Assembly: GCA_903853805.1 (NCBI GenBank)
Contig: CAINUN010000044.1
Location: 1-64,000, forward strand
DNA length: 64,000 bases
DNA from: an uncultured Bacteroidota bacterium
GTDB taxonomy: Bacteria; Bacteroidota; Bacteroidia; Chitinophagales; Chitinophagaceae
Direction: 5' to 3'
Shown here piece after piece: positions 27,722 through 37,573 of this stretch. The translations under genes and the position numbers were made by a program. The stretch's first letter is position 1. Each line of letters begins with the position of its first letter. The notes beneath the pieces are model-generated. The model had not been told where the DNA came from. It did no database searches and saw only the letters and a program-made list of their open reading frames with translations.

Positions 27722-29494
27722 CTAAAGATTAGAGTGTAAAGGTAAAATCTCTTCCTTTTCTCCAGAAGTATAAAGCTGAAAATATTTCCCTTTCATTGCC
27801 AATAAACTTTCATGATTGCCTTGCTCAATTATTTTACCTTTTTCCATCATCAAAATTTGTTTTGCCTTTCTAATAGTTGATAGACGATGAGCTATAATGA
27901 TGGCAGTACGATCTTTAATTAACGTGTCAATTGCCCTTTGTATGAGTTGCTCACTTTCACTATCTACTGATGATGTGGCTTCATCAAGGATAAGAATAGA
28001 AGGATTATAAACTAAAGCTCTTGCAAATGAAAGAAGCTGTCGCTGGCCTTGTGATAGTGTATTTCCTCGTTCCATTACATTGAAGTCATACCCTCCCGGT
28101 AGGCTAATAATGAAGTCGTGAATACCAAGCATTTTACATACTTCTTCTACCCTATTCCGAGAAACATTTTCATTTCGTAGTGAGATGTTTTCATGAATAG
28201 TTCCTGAAAAAAGGAAAACATCTTGCAACACAATTCCAATATGACTTCTAATACAGTCAACATCATAATCTCGGATATCAATTCCGTCAATTAAGATGTG
28301 CCCTGATTGAATTTCATACATTCTGTTGAGGATACTAATTAGGGATGTTTTCCCAGCGCCTGTATGTCCAACTAAAGCAAATGTTTCTCCTGGATTTATT
28401 TTGAATGAAATTCCACGTAGCACCGGAATATCTTCCTTATAACTAAAATGGACATTATCAAAAATCACTTCACCATTTATATGCTCTTTGTTAATTATCC
28501 CCTTATTTAATTGAATCTCCTCGCTATCTAACACACTAAAAACTCGCTCTGCTGCTACCAAGCCCATTTGTAAAACATTGAACTTGTCAGCCAACATTCT
28601 TAAAGGACGAAACAACAAATTCAGGTACATAACAAAAGCAATCACTACTCCAGCAGTTACTTCATATTGCAGCATTCGAACAGCGCCCCACCAAACCAAT
28701 AATCCCATTGATACAGCAAGAATGATTTCAACTATTGGAAAGAACACTGAGTATGCAAAAATTGCTTTGACATTGGCATTACGATGTTCTCTGTTAATTT
28801 TCTTAAAGTTGAAAAGCTCTCTTTCTTCTGCTGCAAATGCTTGTACTAAATACATGCCGGTAATATGTTCTTGTGCAAATGCATTAAGTGATGCTACCGC
28901 ATTACGAACGCTATGAAAAGATTTATTCACGCTTTCTTTAAAGAAATAAGTGGCAATAATTAAAGCGGGAAAAGTAGTGAGTACAATAAGCGTCAATCTC
29001 CAATCGGTAAACAGCATCATTATTATGATAGCTATGATGGTAAGAATGTCTGAAACAATAGAGATGATACCTTCTGAAAAAACATCGTTGATGGCTTCCA
29101 TATCATTGACGGTACGCGTTGTAAGTGTGCCAATTGCAGTATTGTCGTAATAACGAATGTTTTGGAAAAGAATTTTTTCAAAAACAGTTTTACGAATTGC
29201 ATTTACTACCGTTTGCCCCAACCAGTTAATTTTAAAAAGAAACCGAAAACGCAAACTACTTTCTATTGCCAACAATGTGAAATGAATAAGGCTGATGTAT
29301 AACAAACCTTCCCACCATTTATTACGAATATACTTGTCCACCGATAGCTGAATAAGATAAGGGCGTACAGGCGAAAGAGCGGCCAACACTACCGACATTA
29401 CAAAAGCAAACCATAAGAGTTGGCGATGAGATTCAGTAAAACTAAATAACCTTTTAAGAATAGGGAATCTGATAACTTTAATGGTTGGGTTCAT
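27722..29494 (-). CDS. ABC exporter, MsbA-like (fused membrane and ATPase domains)
   Basis: This 590-residue half-transporter acts as a homodimer. Six transmembrane helices span about residues 25-315, then comes the nucleotide-binding domain: Walker A GHTGAGKT (376-383), signature LSQGQ (480-484), Walker B ILILDEA (500-506) and the H-loop in IIAHRLST. The ATG at 29494 is chosen over the TTG nine codons upstream. It belongs to the lipid/multidrug exporter group (MsbA, BmrA), and the substrate is not deducible. SppA is encoded 43 bp upstream on the same strand, and the two may share a transcript. Confidence 0.93.
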   Translation of the reverse strand: MNPTIKVIRFPILKRLFSFTESHRQLLWFAFVMSVVLAALSPVRPYLIQLSVDKYIRNKWWEGLLYISLIHFTLLAIESSLRFRFLFKINWLGQTVVNAIRKTVFEKILFQNIRYYDNTAIGTLTTRTVNDMEAINDVFSEGIISIVSDILTIIAIIIMMLFTDWRLTLIVLTTFPALIIATYFFKESVNKSFHSVRNAVASLNAFAQEHITGMYLVQAFAAEERELFNFKKINREHRNANVKAIFAYSVFFPIVEIILAVSMGLLVWWGAVRMLQYEVTAGVVIAFVMYLNLLFRPLRMLADKFNVLQMGLVAAERVFSVLDSEEIQLNKGIINKEHINGEVIFDNVHFSYKEDIPVLRGISFKINPGETFALVGHTGAGKTSLISILNRMYEIQSGHILIDGIDIRDYDVDCIRSHIGIVLQDVFLFSGTIHENISLRNENVSRNRVEEVCKMLGIHDFIISLPGGYDFNVMERGNTLSQGQRQLLSFARALVYNPSILILDEATSSVDSESEQLIQRAIDTLIKDRTAIIIAHRLSTIRKAKQILMMEKGKIIEQGNHESLLAMKGKYFQLYTSGEKEEILPLHSNL

Positions 29495-29537
29495 GAATGG
29501 ATTTGGAGACAATAAAGTCAAATGTATTTACAATCAG

Positions 29538-31325
29538 TTACTGAAAATCAACACTGAAAGGCATAGCCATTTGAATTTTTCCATTGTTCTTCATCATAGA
29601 TTTTAGATCGTATAACCACTTAAAACCTGACCTAGAAATTTCCTCCTGCAAAGCAGTTTTTACAGCTGTTTTAGCATCAGTACTCTTACCAAATTTTTTA
29701 AGCAATTTCTCCAATTTATCTGTTGCTTGAGGATAAACAACTAGTTTATAGTCTTTTAATTTTGCTTTTGCTGCAGCGCTTGCAATAGCTCGATCAATAT
29801 TCCCCAATCCATCAACCAAACCAATTTTAAGTGCGTCAACACCTGTCCAAACTCTTCCTTGACCGATACTGTCAACCATTACAACGTCCATTTTTCTGCC
29901 AATTGCTACACGTCTTTTGAAAAGTGAGTAAATTGAATCTACTCCAGACTGCATTTTTTGTTTTTCAATTTCATTCAGCGTTCTTACTACTGTCGGAAAA
30001 TCCGCATAAGGCGCATTTTTCACCTGATCGAATGTTATACCCAATTTATTATTTAACATTTTTTGAGCATTGAACATCATAGCAAAAACACCAATGCTAC
30101 CTGTAATAGTATTGGGCAAAGCAAAAATGCTATCTGCTTGGCTAGAAATATAATAACCTCCAGAGGCGGCCACATCGCCCATCGAAACAATCAAAGGTTT
30201 CTTTGCCCGAAGTAAGTTTAGTTCACGCAAAATAATTTCGGATGCAATTGCGCTTCCACCAGGGGAATTCACCCTTAAGACTACTGCCTTTACTTTATCA
30301 TTATTCCTAAGTTTCACAATTTCTTCGCACAAACCTTTGGAAGTTATTTCATGTTCGTCATTCATAGATGAGGCATCGCTGATAGTACCTTCAGCCATTA
30401 GAATTGCAATTCTGCTATTCTCGCTTTTAGAGGATTTGTTTTTTGCATTTACAGCATACTCATCTATTTCTACGTATTTGATTTTGTCAGTATTTTCTTG
30501 CCCTGTTTTTTTTCGAATTGAGTTCTCTACTTCATCAATATATCGCAGTCCATCAGCTAATTTATTGTCAACAGCATCTTGAGGAAACTGTATTCCCTTC
30601 ATTGCCATATTGTTTATCGCAGCTGTATCAATTTTCCCATGTTCAGCAACTGCAAGAATCAATTCATTCCAAATTTCATTTTGAAGTGCTCGTATTTGAA
30701 CTTTGTTGGGTTCACTCATTTTATCGCAACGATATGGCTCTGTTGCACTCTTGAATTTTCCTGCATAAAAAATTTCAGGCTCCACCTCCAATTTGTCCAA
30801 CAAGCCTTTATAAAAAGGTATTTGTGCTGATAAACCATTAAATTCGGTAAATCCTGCTGGGTTGAGAAATACACTATCTGCTACACTAGCTAAGTAATAG
30901 GCTTTCTGAGGGACTACTTCTCCATAGGCGTAAATGAATTTGCCGCTTTTTTTAAAATCAATAAGCGCAGTTCTTAACTGATTTAAAGTAGCCCAACCAT
31001 TGCTCACTTCTCCAAGTTGAATCATTACTCCTTTGATGTTTTTATCTTCTTTTGCAGCTTCAATTGCTTTGATCATATCATATAAGCCTGCGGAATAGCC
31101 ATTACTATTTTCTAAGAATGAGAATGAGTTTTTCTCACTTATTTCATGAATTTCTTTGTCTGTGCTGATTAACAAAACAGAATTGGCGTTTACAACAGTG
31201 TCTTTTTCGCTTTTAGCTGAAGAAGCTATACCAGCAATAATGCCAATAATAATAATAACAACGATTACACTGCCAACAATAATTGATAATAAGGAGGCAA
31301 AGAACATTTTGAAAAACTGCTTCAT
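29538..31325 (-). CDS. sppA: Signal peptide peptidase SppA, 67-kDa type
   Basis: This 595-residue membrane-anchored serine protease degrades signal peptides left in the membrane. One N-terminal transmembrane helix spans about residues 10-33. Two tandem S49 domains follow, as in the E. coli long form. The catalytic lysine is K192 (GKFKSATEPY) in the first domain and the nucleophile S388 (DVAASGGYY) in the second; NSPGGSA (353-359) forms the oxyanion region. A TATCTTTG -7 box lies at 31361-31368. Confidence 0.95.
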   Translation of the reverse strand: MKQFFKMFFASLLSIIVGSVIVVIIIIGIIAGIASSAKSEKDTVVNANSVLLISTDKEIHEISEKNSFSFLENSNGYSAGLYDMIKAIEAAKEDKNIKGVMIQLGEVSNGWATLNQLRTALIDFKKSGKFIYAYGEVVPQKAYYLASVADSVFLNPAGFTEFNGLSAQIPFYKGLLDKLEVEPEIFYAGKFKSATEPYRCDKMSEPNKVQIRALQNEIWNELILAVAEHGKIDTAAINNMAMKGIQFPQDAVDNKLADGLRYIDEVENSIRKKTGQENTDKIKYVEIDEYAVNAKNKSSKSENSRIAILMAEGTISDASSMNDEHEITSKGLCEEIVKLRNNDKVKAVVLRVNSPGGSAIASEIILRELNLLRAKKPLIVSMGDVAASGGYYISSQADSIFALPNTITGSIGVFAMMFNAQKMLNNKLGITFDQVKNAPYADFPTVVRTLNEIEKQKMQSGVDSIYSLFKRRVAIGRKMDVVMVDSIGQGRVWTGVDALKIGLVDGLGNIDRAIASAAAKAKLKDYKLVVYPQATDKLEKLLKKFGKSTDAKTAVKTALQEEISRSGFKWLYDLKSMMKNNGKIQMAMPFSVDFQ

Positions 31326-31360
31326 AATTTTTGTTTGTGGGAACTTAAGTAAATGAAATG

Positions 31361-31368
31361 CAAAGATA
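31361..31368 (-). promoter_or_regulatory. Predicted -7 box of sppA
   Basis: TATCTTTG on the minus strand, 36 bp before the ATG, matches TAnnTTTG. The -33 element is not evident. Confidence 0.4.
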
Positions 31369-31441
31369 GAATTCTGATTTTGTAGTAATGAAAAATGCTT
31401 TGTGGTTAAAGGAAACTATTTTCGCAGTTTTGACAATAAAG

Positions 31442-31945
31442 ATGAATTTAGCATTTCTATTATTAGGGAGTAATGAGGGTAATCGCATGCATTGGTTGAA
31501 ATACGCCATTCAATTGATTCATGAAAAAATAGGACTCGTAGTGAATTGTTCCTCAGTTTATGAAACTGCAGCTTGGGGTTTGGAGGATCAAAACTCATTC
31601 TATAACCTTGTTTTAGCAATCGAAACAGAACAAAACGCTTTTCAACTTCTCCAAAGTATTCAATTCATTGAACAGGAATGTGGCAGGCAAAGAAATTTGA
31701 AATGGGGGGCGAGAACTTTAGACATTGACATACTTTATTTTAATGATGAAATCATTGAAACGGAAAACTTAAAAGTACCACATCCATTTATTAACAAAAG
31801 AAAATTCACATTGGTTCCCCTAGTCGAAATTGCTCCATCAATGGTTCATCCTGTTTTTTTAATTTCGAATGAGCAGCTTTTATTGGACTGCAACGATTCA
31901 TTACCTGTATTAAAAATTATATCACACCTAAAAACAAGGTTTTGA
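31442..31945 (+). CDS. folK: 2-amino-4-hydroxy-6-hydroxymethyldihydropteridine pyrophosphokinase
   Basis: Folate-pathway enzyme transferring pyrophosphate from ATP to 6-hydroxymethyl-dihydropterin. From the ATG at 31442 it has 167 residues, the usual size, starting MNLAFLLLGSNEGNR. The signature WGARTLDIDIL is intact and VPHPFINKRKFTLVPLVEI is typical. An in-frame ATG at 31388 adds 18 residues ahead of the conserved N-terminus and lies upstream of a TATTTTCG box (31417-31424), so the later start is preferred. The deoxynucleoside kinase gene follows after 42 bp. Confidence 0.95.
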   Translation: MNLAFLLLGSNEGNRMHWLKYAIQLIHEKIGLVVNCSSVYETAAWGLEDQNSFYNLVLAIETEQNAFQLLQSIQFIEQECGRQRNLKWGARTLDIDILYFNDEIIETENLKVPHPFINKRKFTLVPLVEIAPSMVHPVFLISNEQLLLDCNDSLPVLKIISHLKTRF

Positions 31946-31971
31946 CACAGCAAATCGATACCCTATTTTTG
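31941..31971 (+). promoter_or_regulatory. Predicted deoxynucleoside kinase promoter
   Basis: TTTG (31941-31944), 19-bp spacer, TATTTTTG (31964-31971): a consensus Bacteroidota promoter overlapping the 3' end of folK and placing the transcript start about 12 nt before the kinase ATG. Confidence 0.65.
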
Positions 31972-31987
31972 GCGTCCCAAAATTTTT

Positions 31988-32620
31988 ATGAGCTATCGTT
32001 TTATTGCAGTTGAAGGAAATATTGGCGCTGGAAAAAGCACCTTAGCAAACATGCTAGCTAAACACTATGATGCTCGTTTGATTTTGGAAGAATTTGCTGA
32101 TAATAATTTCCTTCCTAAGTTTTACAACGAACCAGATAGATATGCCTTCCCGTTGGAGTTATCATTCTTAGCCGATCGTTACAAACAACTCAAAGCATGT
32201 CTGTTGAACCAAGATTTGTTTCAGCAAAAAACCGTTTCTGACTATGTCTTCACTAAGAGTAAACTCTTTGCAAAAATCAACCTTAAGCCAGATGAATATG
32301 ATTTGTTTCAAAAACTATTCGACATCATTGACCTTCATTTACCACCGCCTGATTTGTTAATCTTTCTTCATTGTCCCATTAGAAAACTTCAGCAAAATAT
32401 TCAAAGTCGGGGAAGAATTTATGAGCAAGAAATTGCGGATGATTATCTCGAAAATGTACAGGGAATTTATCAAACATACTTGAAGCAAGAAGTCACCAAA
32501 ACCTTAGTGATTGATATGAGATCAACTGACTTTATTGGCAACTCTAATCACTTCAATCAACTAATTGAGTTCATCGAAAAAGACTACGAATTCAAAACAC
32601 ACTATCTCAGTATTGAATAA
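31988..32620 (+). CDS. Deoxynucleoside kinase family protein
   Basis: This 210-residue nucleotide-salvage kinase phosphorylates a deoxynucleoside at the 5' position. The P-loop GNIGAGKST is at residues 10-18, the substrate-side EEF motif near 35, a DYVFTKS segment replaces the DRS-type motif near 82-88, and a lid arginine cluster (QSRGR..YE) occurs near 135-142. Fold and length match the dAK/dGK-dCK family common in Firmicutes and Bacteroidota, often encoded beside folK. Which base is preferred cannot be told from the sequence. Confidence 0.92.
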   Translation: MSYRFIAVEGNIGAGKSTLANMLAKHYDARLILEEFADNNFLPKFYNEPDRYAFPLELSFLADRYKQLKACLLNQDLFQQKTVSDYVFTKSKLFAKINLKPDEYDLFQKLFDIIDLHLPPPDLLIFLHCPIRKLQQNIQSRGRIYEQEIADDYLENVQGIYQTYLKQEVTKTLVIDMRSTDFIGNSNHFNQLIEFIEKDYEFKTHYLSIE

Positions 32621-32707
32621 AGCATTCAGTAGGAATACTTAAATCTATTTTTGGGTTTTTATTTAGAGTTTTTATAACTTCCAAATCGTAAATTCGCAAT
32701 CCTTTAC

Positions 32708-32734
32708 AAAGAAGATGAGTAGCTCATCTTCTTT
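32708..32734 (+). promoter_or_regulatory. Perfect hairpin upstream of recQ
   Basis: AAAGAAGATGAG and CTCATCTTCTTT pair perfectly around TAG. It lies about 90 bp after the kinase stop and 50 bp before recQ, downstream of candidate -7 boxes (TATTTTTG 32646-32653; TAAATTCG 32689-32696). It could be the kinase terminator or a 5' leader hairpin of the recQ mRNA; the poor T-run favours the latter. Confidence 0.45.
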
Positions 32735-32784
32735 ACTGCATTTGCAGGAAATATTGAATTATTATTCTGATAAAAACTTTTTTT

Positions 32785-35013
32785 ATGGCTGCTGGTAAAA
32801 CCGCTGCAAAATCAAACTTAAACCTTAAAAAGGCGTTGTTCGAAAACTTTGGATTTGATAATTTCAAAGGTGATCAAGAAGAAATCATTACTAGTATACT
32901 TTCAGGAAGAGACACTTTTGTAATTATGCCAACTGGTGGTGGTAAATCTCTTTGCTACCAACTTCCTGCATTAATGAGTGAAGGTGTTGCACTTATTGTT
33001 TCTCCATTAATCGCATTGATGAAAAATCAAGTGGATATGATTCGTGGTTTTAGTAGTCGTGATAATGTTGCCCACTTTTTAAATTCAACTTTGAGTAAAA
33101 CGCAACAGAAAAAAGTAAAATCAGACTTAACAGAGGGCAAAACAAAAATGTTATATGTAGCTCCTGAGACATTAACTAAACAGGAGAATATTGATTTCTT
33201 TTCCGATATCAACATTTCATTTGTAGCGGTAGATGAAGCACACTGTATTTCGGAATGGGGACATGATTTCCGACCAGAATACCGTAAACTACATGACATG
33301 ATTGCAATGATTGACCCAAACATTCCAATTATTGCATTAACTGCAACAGCTACACCCAAAGTTCAGGATGACATTGTGAAGAACCTCATGCTTCGCAATC
33401 CTAATATATTTATCGCCTCTTTTAATCGTCCTAATCTTTATTATGAAGTAGTGCCAAAGGGCAAGAAAGAGGTAGTGATGAAGCACATGGTGAAGTTCAT
33501 TCACAGCATGAAAGGAAAAAGCGGCATCATTTATACTCTTAATAGAAAAACGACCGAAGAATTAGCTAGCACACTTATGGCGAATGGTATTCCTGCAGTT
33601 GCTTATCACGCTGGCTTAGAATCTAATATTCGTGCACAACGTCAGGATCAGTTTTTGATGGAACAAACGGATGTGATTGTTGCCACAATCGCATTTGGAA
33701 TGGGCATTGACAAACCTGATGTTCGCTTTGTGATTCACTGGAACATGCCTAAGTCTCTGGAGAATTATTATCAAGAAACTGGACGTGGAGGACGAGATGG
33801 TTTAGAAGGAAAGTGCTTGCTATATTACAGCTATAAAGATGTTCAAAAATTGGAACACCTCATGCGCGATAAGCCTTTGAGCGAGCGTGAAATGGGTGGA
33901 CAATTGATTACTGAAACAGTGGCTTATGTAGAAAGTGCAGTTTGTCGCAGAAAAACTTTGTTACACTACTTCGGTGAAACCCTGCATCAAGACAATTGTG
34001 GCAACTGTGATAACTGTTTACATCCTAAAGAAAAAATAGAAGTAAAAGATAGTTCAAAAATTGTACTTGATGCTATTAACCAATTGGATGAACGTTTCAA
34101 TATTGAGTATGTTGTCAACATCATTCTTGGAAATATCAATCCACAAATAACCACATTCCGTCACAATAAACTAAAATGTTTTGGAAGTGGCGCAGTGATG
34201 GCAATGGAACCCAACTTTTGGTTTTCGCTTATTCGCCAAATGATGCTTGAGGGATTGGTAAGAAAAGATATTGAAGAATATGGGCTATTAAAAATAACAG
34301 AGAAAGGACACAAATTCTTGAAAAAACCTTTCTCCATCATGGTGGTGCTCAACCATCAATATGTAGATGCAGATGGTGATGATGATGAAGGACCAGGCGC
34401 TAATGGTGGTAACGCCGTTGCTGATGAAGTCCTTTATGGTATGTTGATGAATTTGCGCAAACAAGTAGCAAAAGAAAAGAACCTTCCACCTTTTGTAATT
34501 TTCCTAGAAAACTCTTTGCAGGATATGTCTATCAACTATCCTACGACAATGGATGAGTTGGAAAAAATAGCAGGTGTAAGTAAGGGGAAAGCCATTCGCT
34601 ATGGTCGTAAGTTCATCGATCTTATTGCTAAGTATGTTGAGGAAAACGACGTTACTAAGCCTGATGATTTTGTGATGAAGAGTATCGTGAATAAGAGCGG
34701 CATGAAAGTGTTCATTATTCAAAATATTGACAAGAAAATCCCGCTTGAAACCATTGCTAAAAACAAAGGATTGACAATGCCTGATTTACTTAATGAAATG
34801 GAAACCATTGTAGCGAGTGGCACCAAACTCAACCTTGATTATTGTCTTGAACAAGAATTAGACGAATACGAACAAGAAGATATTTTCGATTATTTCCGTA
34901 ATAGCCATGATGACAACCTTGAAATGGCTTTGCAAGAATTTAACGACCGAGATGTGAGCATTGAACAATTGAAAATGATGCGTATCAAATTCATGAGTGA
35001 GTATGCCAACTAA
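32785..35013 (+). CDS. recQ: ATP-dependent DNA helicase RecQ
   Basis: This 742-residue 3'-5' helicase of recombination and repair has Walker A TGGGKS (50-55), DEAH (150-153), motif III LTATATP, motif V/VI QETGRGGRDG, then the zinc-binding RQC region (C in VCRRKTLLHYFGE, and CGNCDNC), a winged helix, and an HRDC-like domain around 540-615. The C-terminus extends another 120 residues, with a helix-turn-helix-like segment (PLETIAKNKGLTMPDLLNEM) typical of Bacteroidota RecQ. It ends at a strong terminator. Confidence 0.97.
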   Translation: MAAGKTAAKSNLNLKKALFENFGFDNFKGDQEEIITSILSGRDTFVIMPTGGGKSLCYQLPALMSEGVALIVSPLIALMKNQVDMIRGFSSRDNVAHFLNSTLSKTQQKKVKSDLTEGKTKMLYVAPETLTKQENIDFFSDINISFVAVDEAHCISEWGHDFRPEYRKLHDMIAMIDPNIPIIALTATATPKVQDDIVKNLMLRNPNIFIASFNRPNLYYEVVPKGKKEVVMKHMVKFIHSMKGKSGIIYTLNRKTTEELASTLMANGIPAVAYHAGLESNIRAQRQDQFLMEQTDVIVATIAFGMGIDKPDVRFVIHWNMPKSLENYYQETGRGGRDGLEGKCLLYYSYKDVQKLEHLMRDKPLSEREMGGQLITETVAYVESAVCRRKTLLHYFGETLHQDNCGNCDNCLHPKEKIEVKDSSKIVLDAINQLDERFNIEYVVNIILGNINPQITTFRHNKLKCFGSGAVMAMEPNFWFSLIRQMMLEGLVRKDIEEYGLLKITEKGHKFLKKPFSIMVVLNHQYVDADGDDDEGPGANGGNAVADEVLYGMLMNLRKQVAKEKNLPPFVIFLENSLQDMSINYPTTMDELEKIAGVSKGKAIRYGRKFIDLIAKYVEENDVTKPDDFVMKSIVNKSGMKVFIIQNIDKKIPLETIAKNKGLTMPDLLNEMETIVASGTKLNLDYCLEQELDEYEQEDIFDYFRNSHDDNLEMALQEFNDRDVSIEQLKMMRIKFMSEYAN

Positions 35014-35050
35014 AAAAAAGACCGTAGCAAAAAACTACGGTCTTTTTTTT
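35012..35050. terminator. Bidirectional terminator after recQ
   Basis: A-tract plus GACCGTAG pairs with CTACGGTC plus T-tract around CAAAAAA, a 16-bp stem overlapping the recQ stop codon. It serves the convergent recQ and mqnE genes. Confidence 0.9.
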
Positions 35051-35069
35051 ATAAAATTTCACCTATGCA

Positions 35070-36203
35070 TCAATACACTTTCAGTTCGTTATAGAGTGTA
35101 TCCCTTTCTACAGGAATTTTTCCAACATCGGTAATTAAATCGCACAAGTTTTCTGTACTCATTGTAGGTGTTTGTTCTTCTGCACCAGCCATTGAGTAAA
35201 TTTTTGTGGTATCATCAATAGTTCCATCAAGATCATTCACACCAAACGAAAGACTAAGTTGTGCGTTTTGACGACCAAGCATTGGCCAATATGCTTTCAA
35301 ATTTTTGAAATTATCCATAAACAATCGGGAAATGGCATACATGCGCATATCCTCAATTACTGAAACCTCAGCAACATAGCTCATATCATTGTCTTTGTTT
35401 CTAAATTTCAAAGGAATAAAACAATTGAAACCGCCGGTTTTATCTTGTAAAGCACGTAAGCGACTCATAGTGTCTATGCGATGCGCATAGTTTTCAATGT
35501 GCCCATAAAGAATGGTGGCATTGCTATGCATTCCTTGTTCATGAGCTGTTTGATGTATATCGAGCCAACCTTGAGCATCCACCTTATCAGGGCAAATTTG
35601 TTGACGTATGGCTTCATCAAATATTTCAGCTCCACCACCCGGCAATGATTGTAGCCCTGCTTCTTTCAGTTTCATCATGCCGTCTTTAATAGAAAGTCCA
35701 GCCTTACGAATCATATAATCGAGCTCTACTGCTGTAAAACCTTTTAGGTGCAAATCGGGGCGATGGGCTTTTATTTTTTGAAGCAATTCACAAAAGAACT
35801 CGAGGTTCATTTTAGGATGAACGCCACCAACAATATGCACCTCAGTCACGGGCTGTCCGTCATACTTACGAACCATGTCCAACATTTGTTCCTGACTCAT
35901 CTCCCAACCATCATCCTTGTGTTTGTATTGGCGAGAATAGGAGCAGAAATTGCAAGTGAACACACACACATTAGTAGGTTCTATGTGGAAGTTGCGATTG
36001 AAATAAACCTTATTGCCATGAAGCCTTTCGCGCACAAAATTGGCAAGTGCTCCTACAAACGATAGTTCTCCTTTCTCAAAAAGCAGAACGCCTTCCTCTT
36101 CGGAAAGACGTTCATTGTTTTGAATTTTTTCAGCTATTGTTTGTAGCCTTATGTCAAGATTGGGTTGTAGTAAAATTTCTTTCAAAGAAAAGTTTGTATT
36201 CAT
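35070..36203 (-). CDS. mqnE: Aminofutalosine synthase MqnE (radical SAM)
   Basis: This 377-residue enzyme of the futalosine route to menaquinone uses a SAM radical to join an enolpyruvyl-benzoate to the adenosine moiety. The CxxxCxxC cluster motif is C80, C84, C87 (CVFTCNFCSYSR). The downstream segment SFGVNDLDGTIDD...IYSMAG is the MqnE form rather than the MqnC form of this family. This indicates menaquinone is made by the futalosine pathway. The ATG lies 2 bp after the stop of the M43 protease gene, so they are co-transcribed. Confidence 0.9.
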   Translation of the reverse strand: MNTNFSLKEILLQPNLDIRLQTIAEKIQNNERLSEEEGVLLFEKGELSFVGALANFVRERLHGNKVYFNRNFHIEPTNVCVFTCNFCSYSRQYKHKDDGWEMSQEQMLDMVRKYDGQPVTEVHIVGGVHPKMNLEFFCELLQKIKAHRPDLHLKGFTAVELDYMIRKAGLSIKDGMMKLKEAGLQSLPGGGAEIFDEAIRQQICPDKVDAQGWLDIHQTAHEQGMHSNATILYGHIENYAHRIDTMSRLRALQDKTGGFNCFIPLKFRNKDNDMSYVAEVSVIEDMRMYAISRLFMDNFKNLKAYWPMLGRQNAQLSLSFGVNDLDGTIDDTTKIYSMAGAEEQTPTMSTENLCDLITDVGKIPVERDTLYNELKVY

Positions 36204-36205
36204 CT

Positions 36206-37555
36206 CTATTCTAAAACTATTTTTTGGGTTTTATTTCCTGCTTTATACTGATATTGAATCAAGTAAATGCCTTTGGGTTGTGCTGTGAAATCTATTTCGT
36301 AATGCTTTTCTGAACAATTGCTATAATGATAAACCATTTGACCTAAAGTATTGATAATGGTTATTTGCTCAAGTCCTTCAATATTCATTAAATTGATATC
36401 AAATTTTCCTTTCGTAGGGTTTGGAAACAATTCAACTTGGCTTTTGGTTGGTGTTGTTGCAATACCGTTTGGCCAATTCAATACTTCAAGACTTTGTGTA
36501 AGAGATAGTGGTATGCCTGAAGGCACAAACTGACTGCGCATTCTGTTTACTTGCTGTTTTGTAAATAAATACATGCACTTATCATCCACATAATCCATAA
36601 AATTCATCCACATGATTCCATTTCCTGTAGGAGTGCAAATATCAAATTTTGGAAAGTTTGGACAGGCTGTTGTCGTGTTATATGTAGCATCGCTTTGTGG
36701 CGGTGTATCTGCAATGCCATCATCACCTGTACCCGAACAAGTTGAATCTTGTCCAAAAGTATGTTCTAACTCAAAAAAATGACCCACTTCATGAGTAAGT
36801 GTTCTTCCTAAGTCATTGGTAGAAGGATTAAAGTATTGAGACATAGAAGCCCTTTTGCCAAAGTTTCCATAATCTATAACTACTCCAAACTCTGTCTCTT
36901 GAAATCCATAATTGATAAAACTTGGAGGAATTGTGTAGCCCAACAAAGTATTCTCTGTAATATCCACTACCCAAATATTGAGGTACTTGGTAGGATCCCA
37001 AGCATCTACGCCGCCATAACCTGAAAACTTAGGGTCGGAACCGTAATGATTGTTGATACTAAAACTGCTAATTGTGGTGAGCACAATATCAAAACCTTCC
37101 GTAGAAGTGTTGTCCGGTTTTCTATGTGCCGGCGCAAATAGGATTCCTGCATTGCCAAATAAAGGTTTAAACGGACTAGGAATGGAAGTGCTATCTATAT
37201 TTTTAGCATTGTAGTCTTTATTAATCGCATCCAATTGGCTTAACATTCTGTCTCTCACGCCCGATGTACCGCCCAATTGGTTCAACTTTGGTTGTGTAAG
37301 CACCACATGAAACACTACAGGAATTACATAGTTTGTTTGTGTGGTCTTTTGTTGAACGCCGCTTGATATGTTTTGTAAATAGATATCTGACTGAGCCTGA
37401 TTTTCTTTTCTGAAATCAGTATATGCTTTTTGATAAACAGGATTTGTTTGAATCCTTTGTTGAAGCAACTGAATGGTGGCACATTTTTCAGCATTCTGCC
37501 CAAAACTTAATACACCCAAAAGCAGGGCAGATAGGATGAGGGTAATTTTTTTCAT
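36206..37555 (-). CDS. Secreted M43-type zinc metalloprotease with T9SS sorting domain
   Basis: This 449-residue protein starts with a signal peptide (MKKITLILSALLLGVLSFGQ). A pappalysin-like M43 catalytic domain follows, with the zinc site H255-E-x-x-H259-x5-H265 (HEVGHFFELEH). The metzincin Gly at the eighth position is Glu262 here, which is unusual. The downstream CSGTGDDGIADTPP loop and Met-turn region (MDYVDDKCMYLFT) are typical. The last ~75 residues are a type A T9SS sorting domain (VELFPNPTKGKFDI ... GIYLIQYQYKAGNKTQKIVLE), so export through the type IX system is expected. It lies 18 bp after the nuclease gene and 2 bp before mqnE. Confidence 0.9.
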   Translation of the reverse strand: MKKITLILSALLLGVLSFGQNAEKCATIQLLQQRIQTNPVYQKAYTDFRKENQAQSDIYLQNISSGVQQKTTQTNYVIPVVFHVVLTQPKLNQLGGTSGVRDRMLSQLDAINKDYNAKNIDSTSIPSPFKPLFGNAGILFAPAHRKPDNTSTEGFDIVLTTISSFSINNHYGSDPKFSGYGGVDAWDPTKYLNIWVVDITENTLLGYTIPPSFINYGFQETEFGVVIDYGNFGKRASMSQYFNPSTNDLGRTLTHEVGHFFELEHTFGQDSTCSGTGDDGIADTPPQSDATYNTTTACPNFPKFDICTPTGNGIMWMNFMDYVDDKCMYLFTKQQVNRMRSQFVPSGIPLSLTQSLEVLNWPNGIATTPTKSQVELFPNPTKGKFDINLMNIEGLEQITIINTLGQMVYHYSNCSEKHYEIDFTAQPKGIYLIQYQYKAGNKTQKIVLE

Positions 37556-37573
37556 AAAGAAAGATATGATTGA

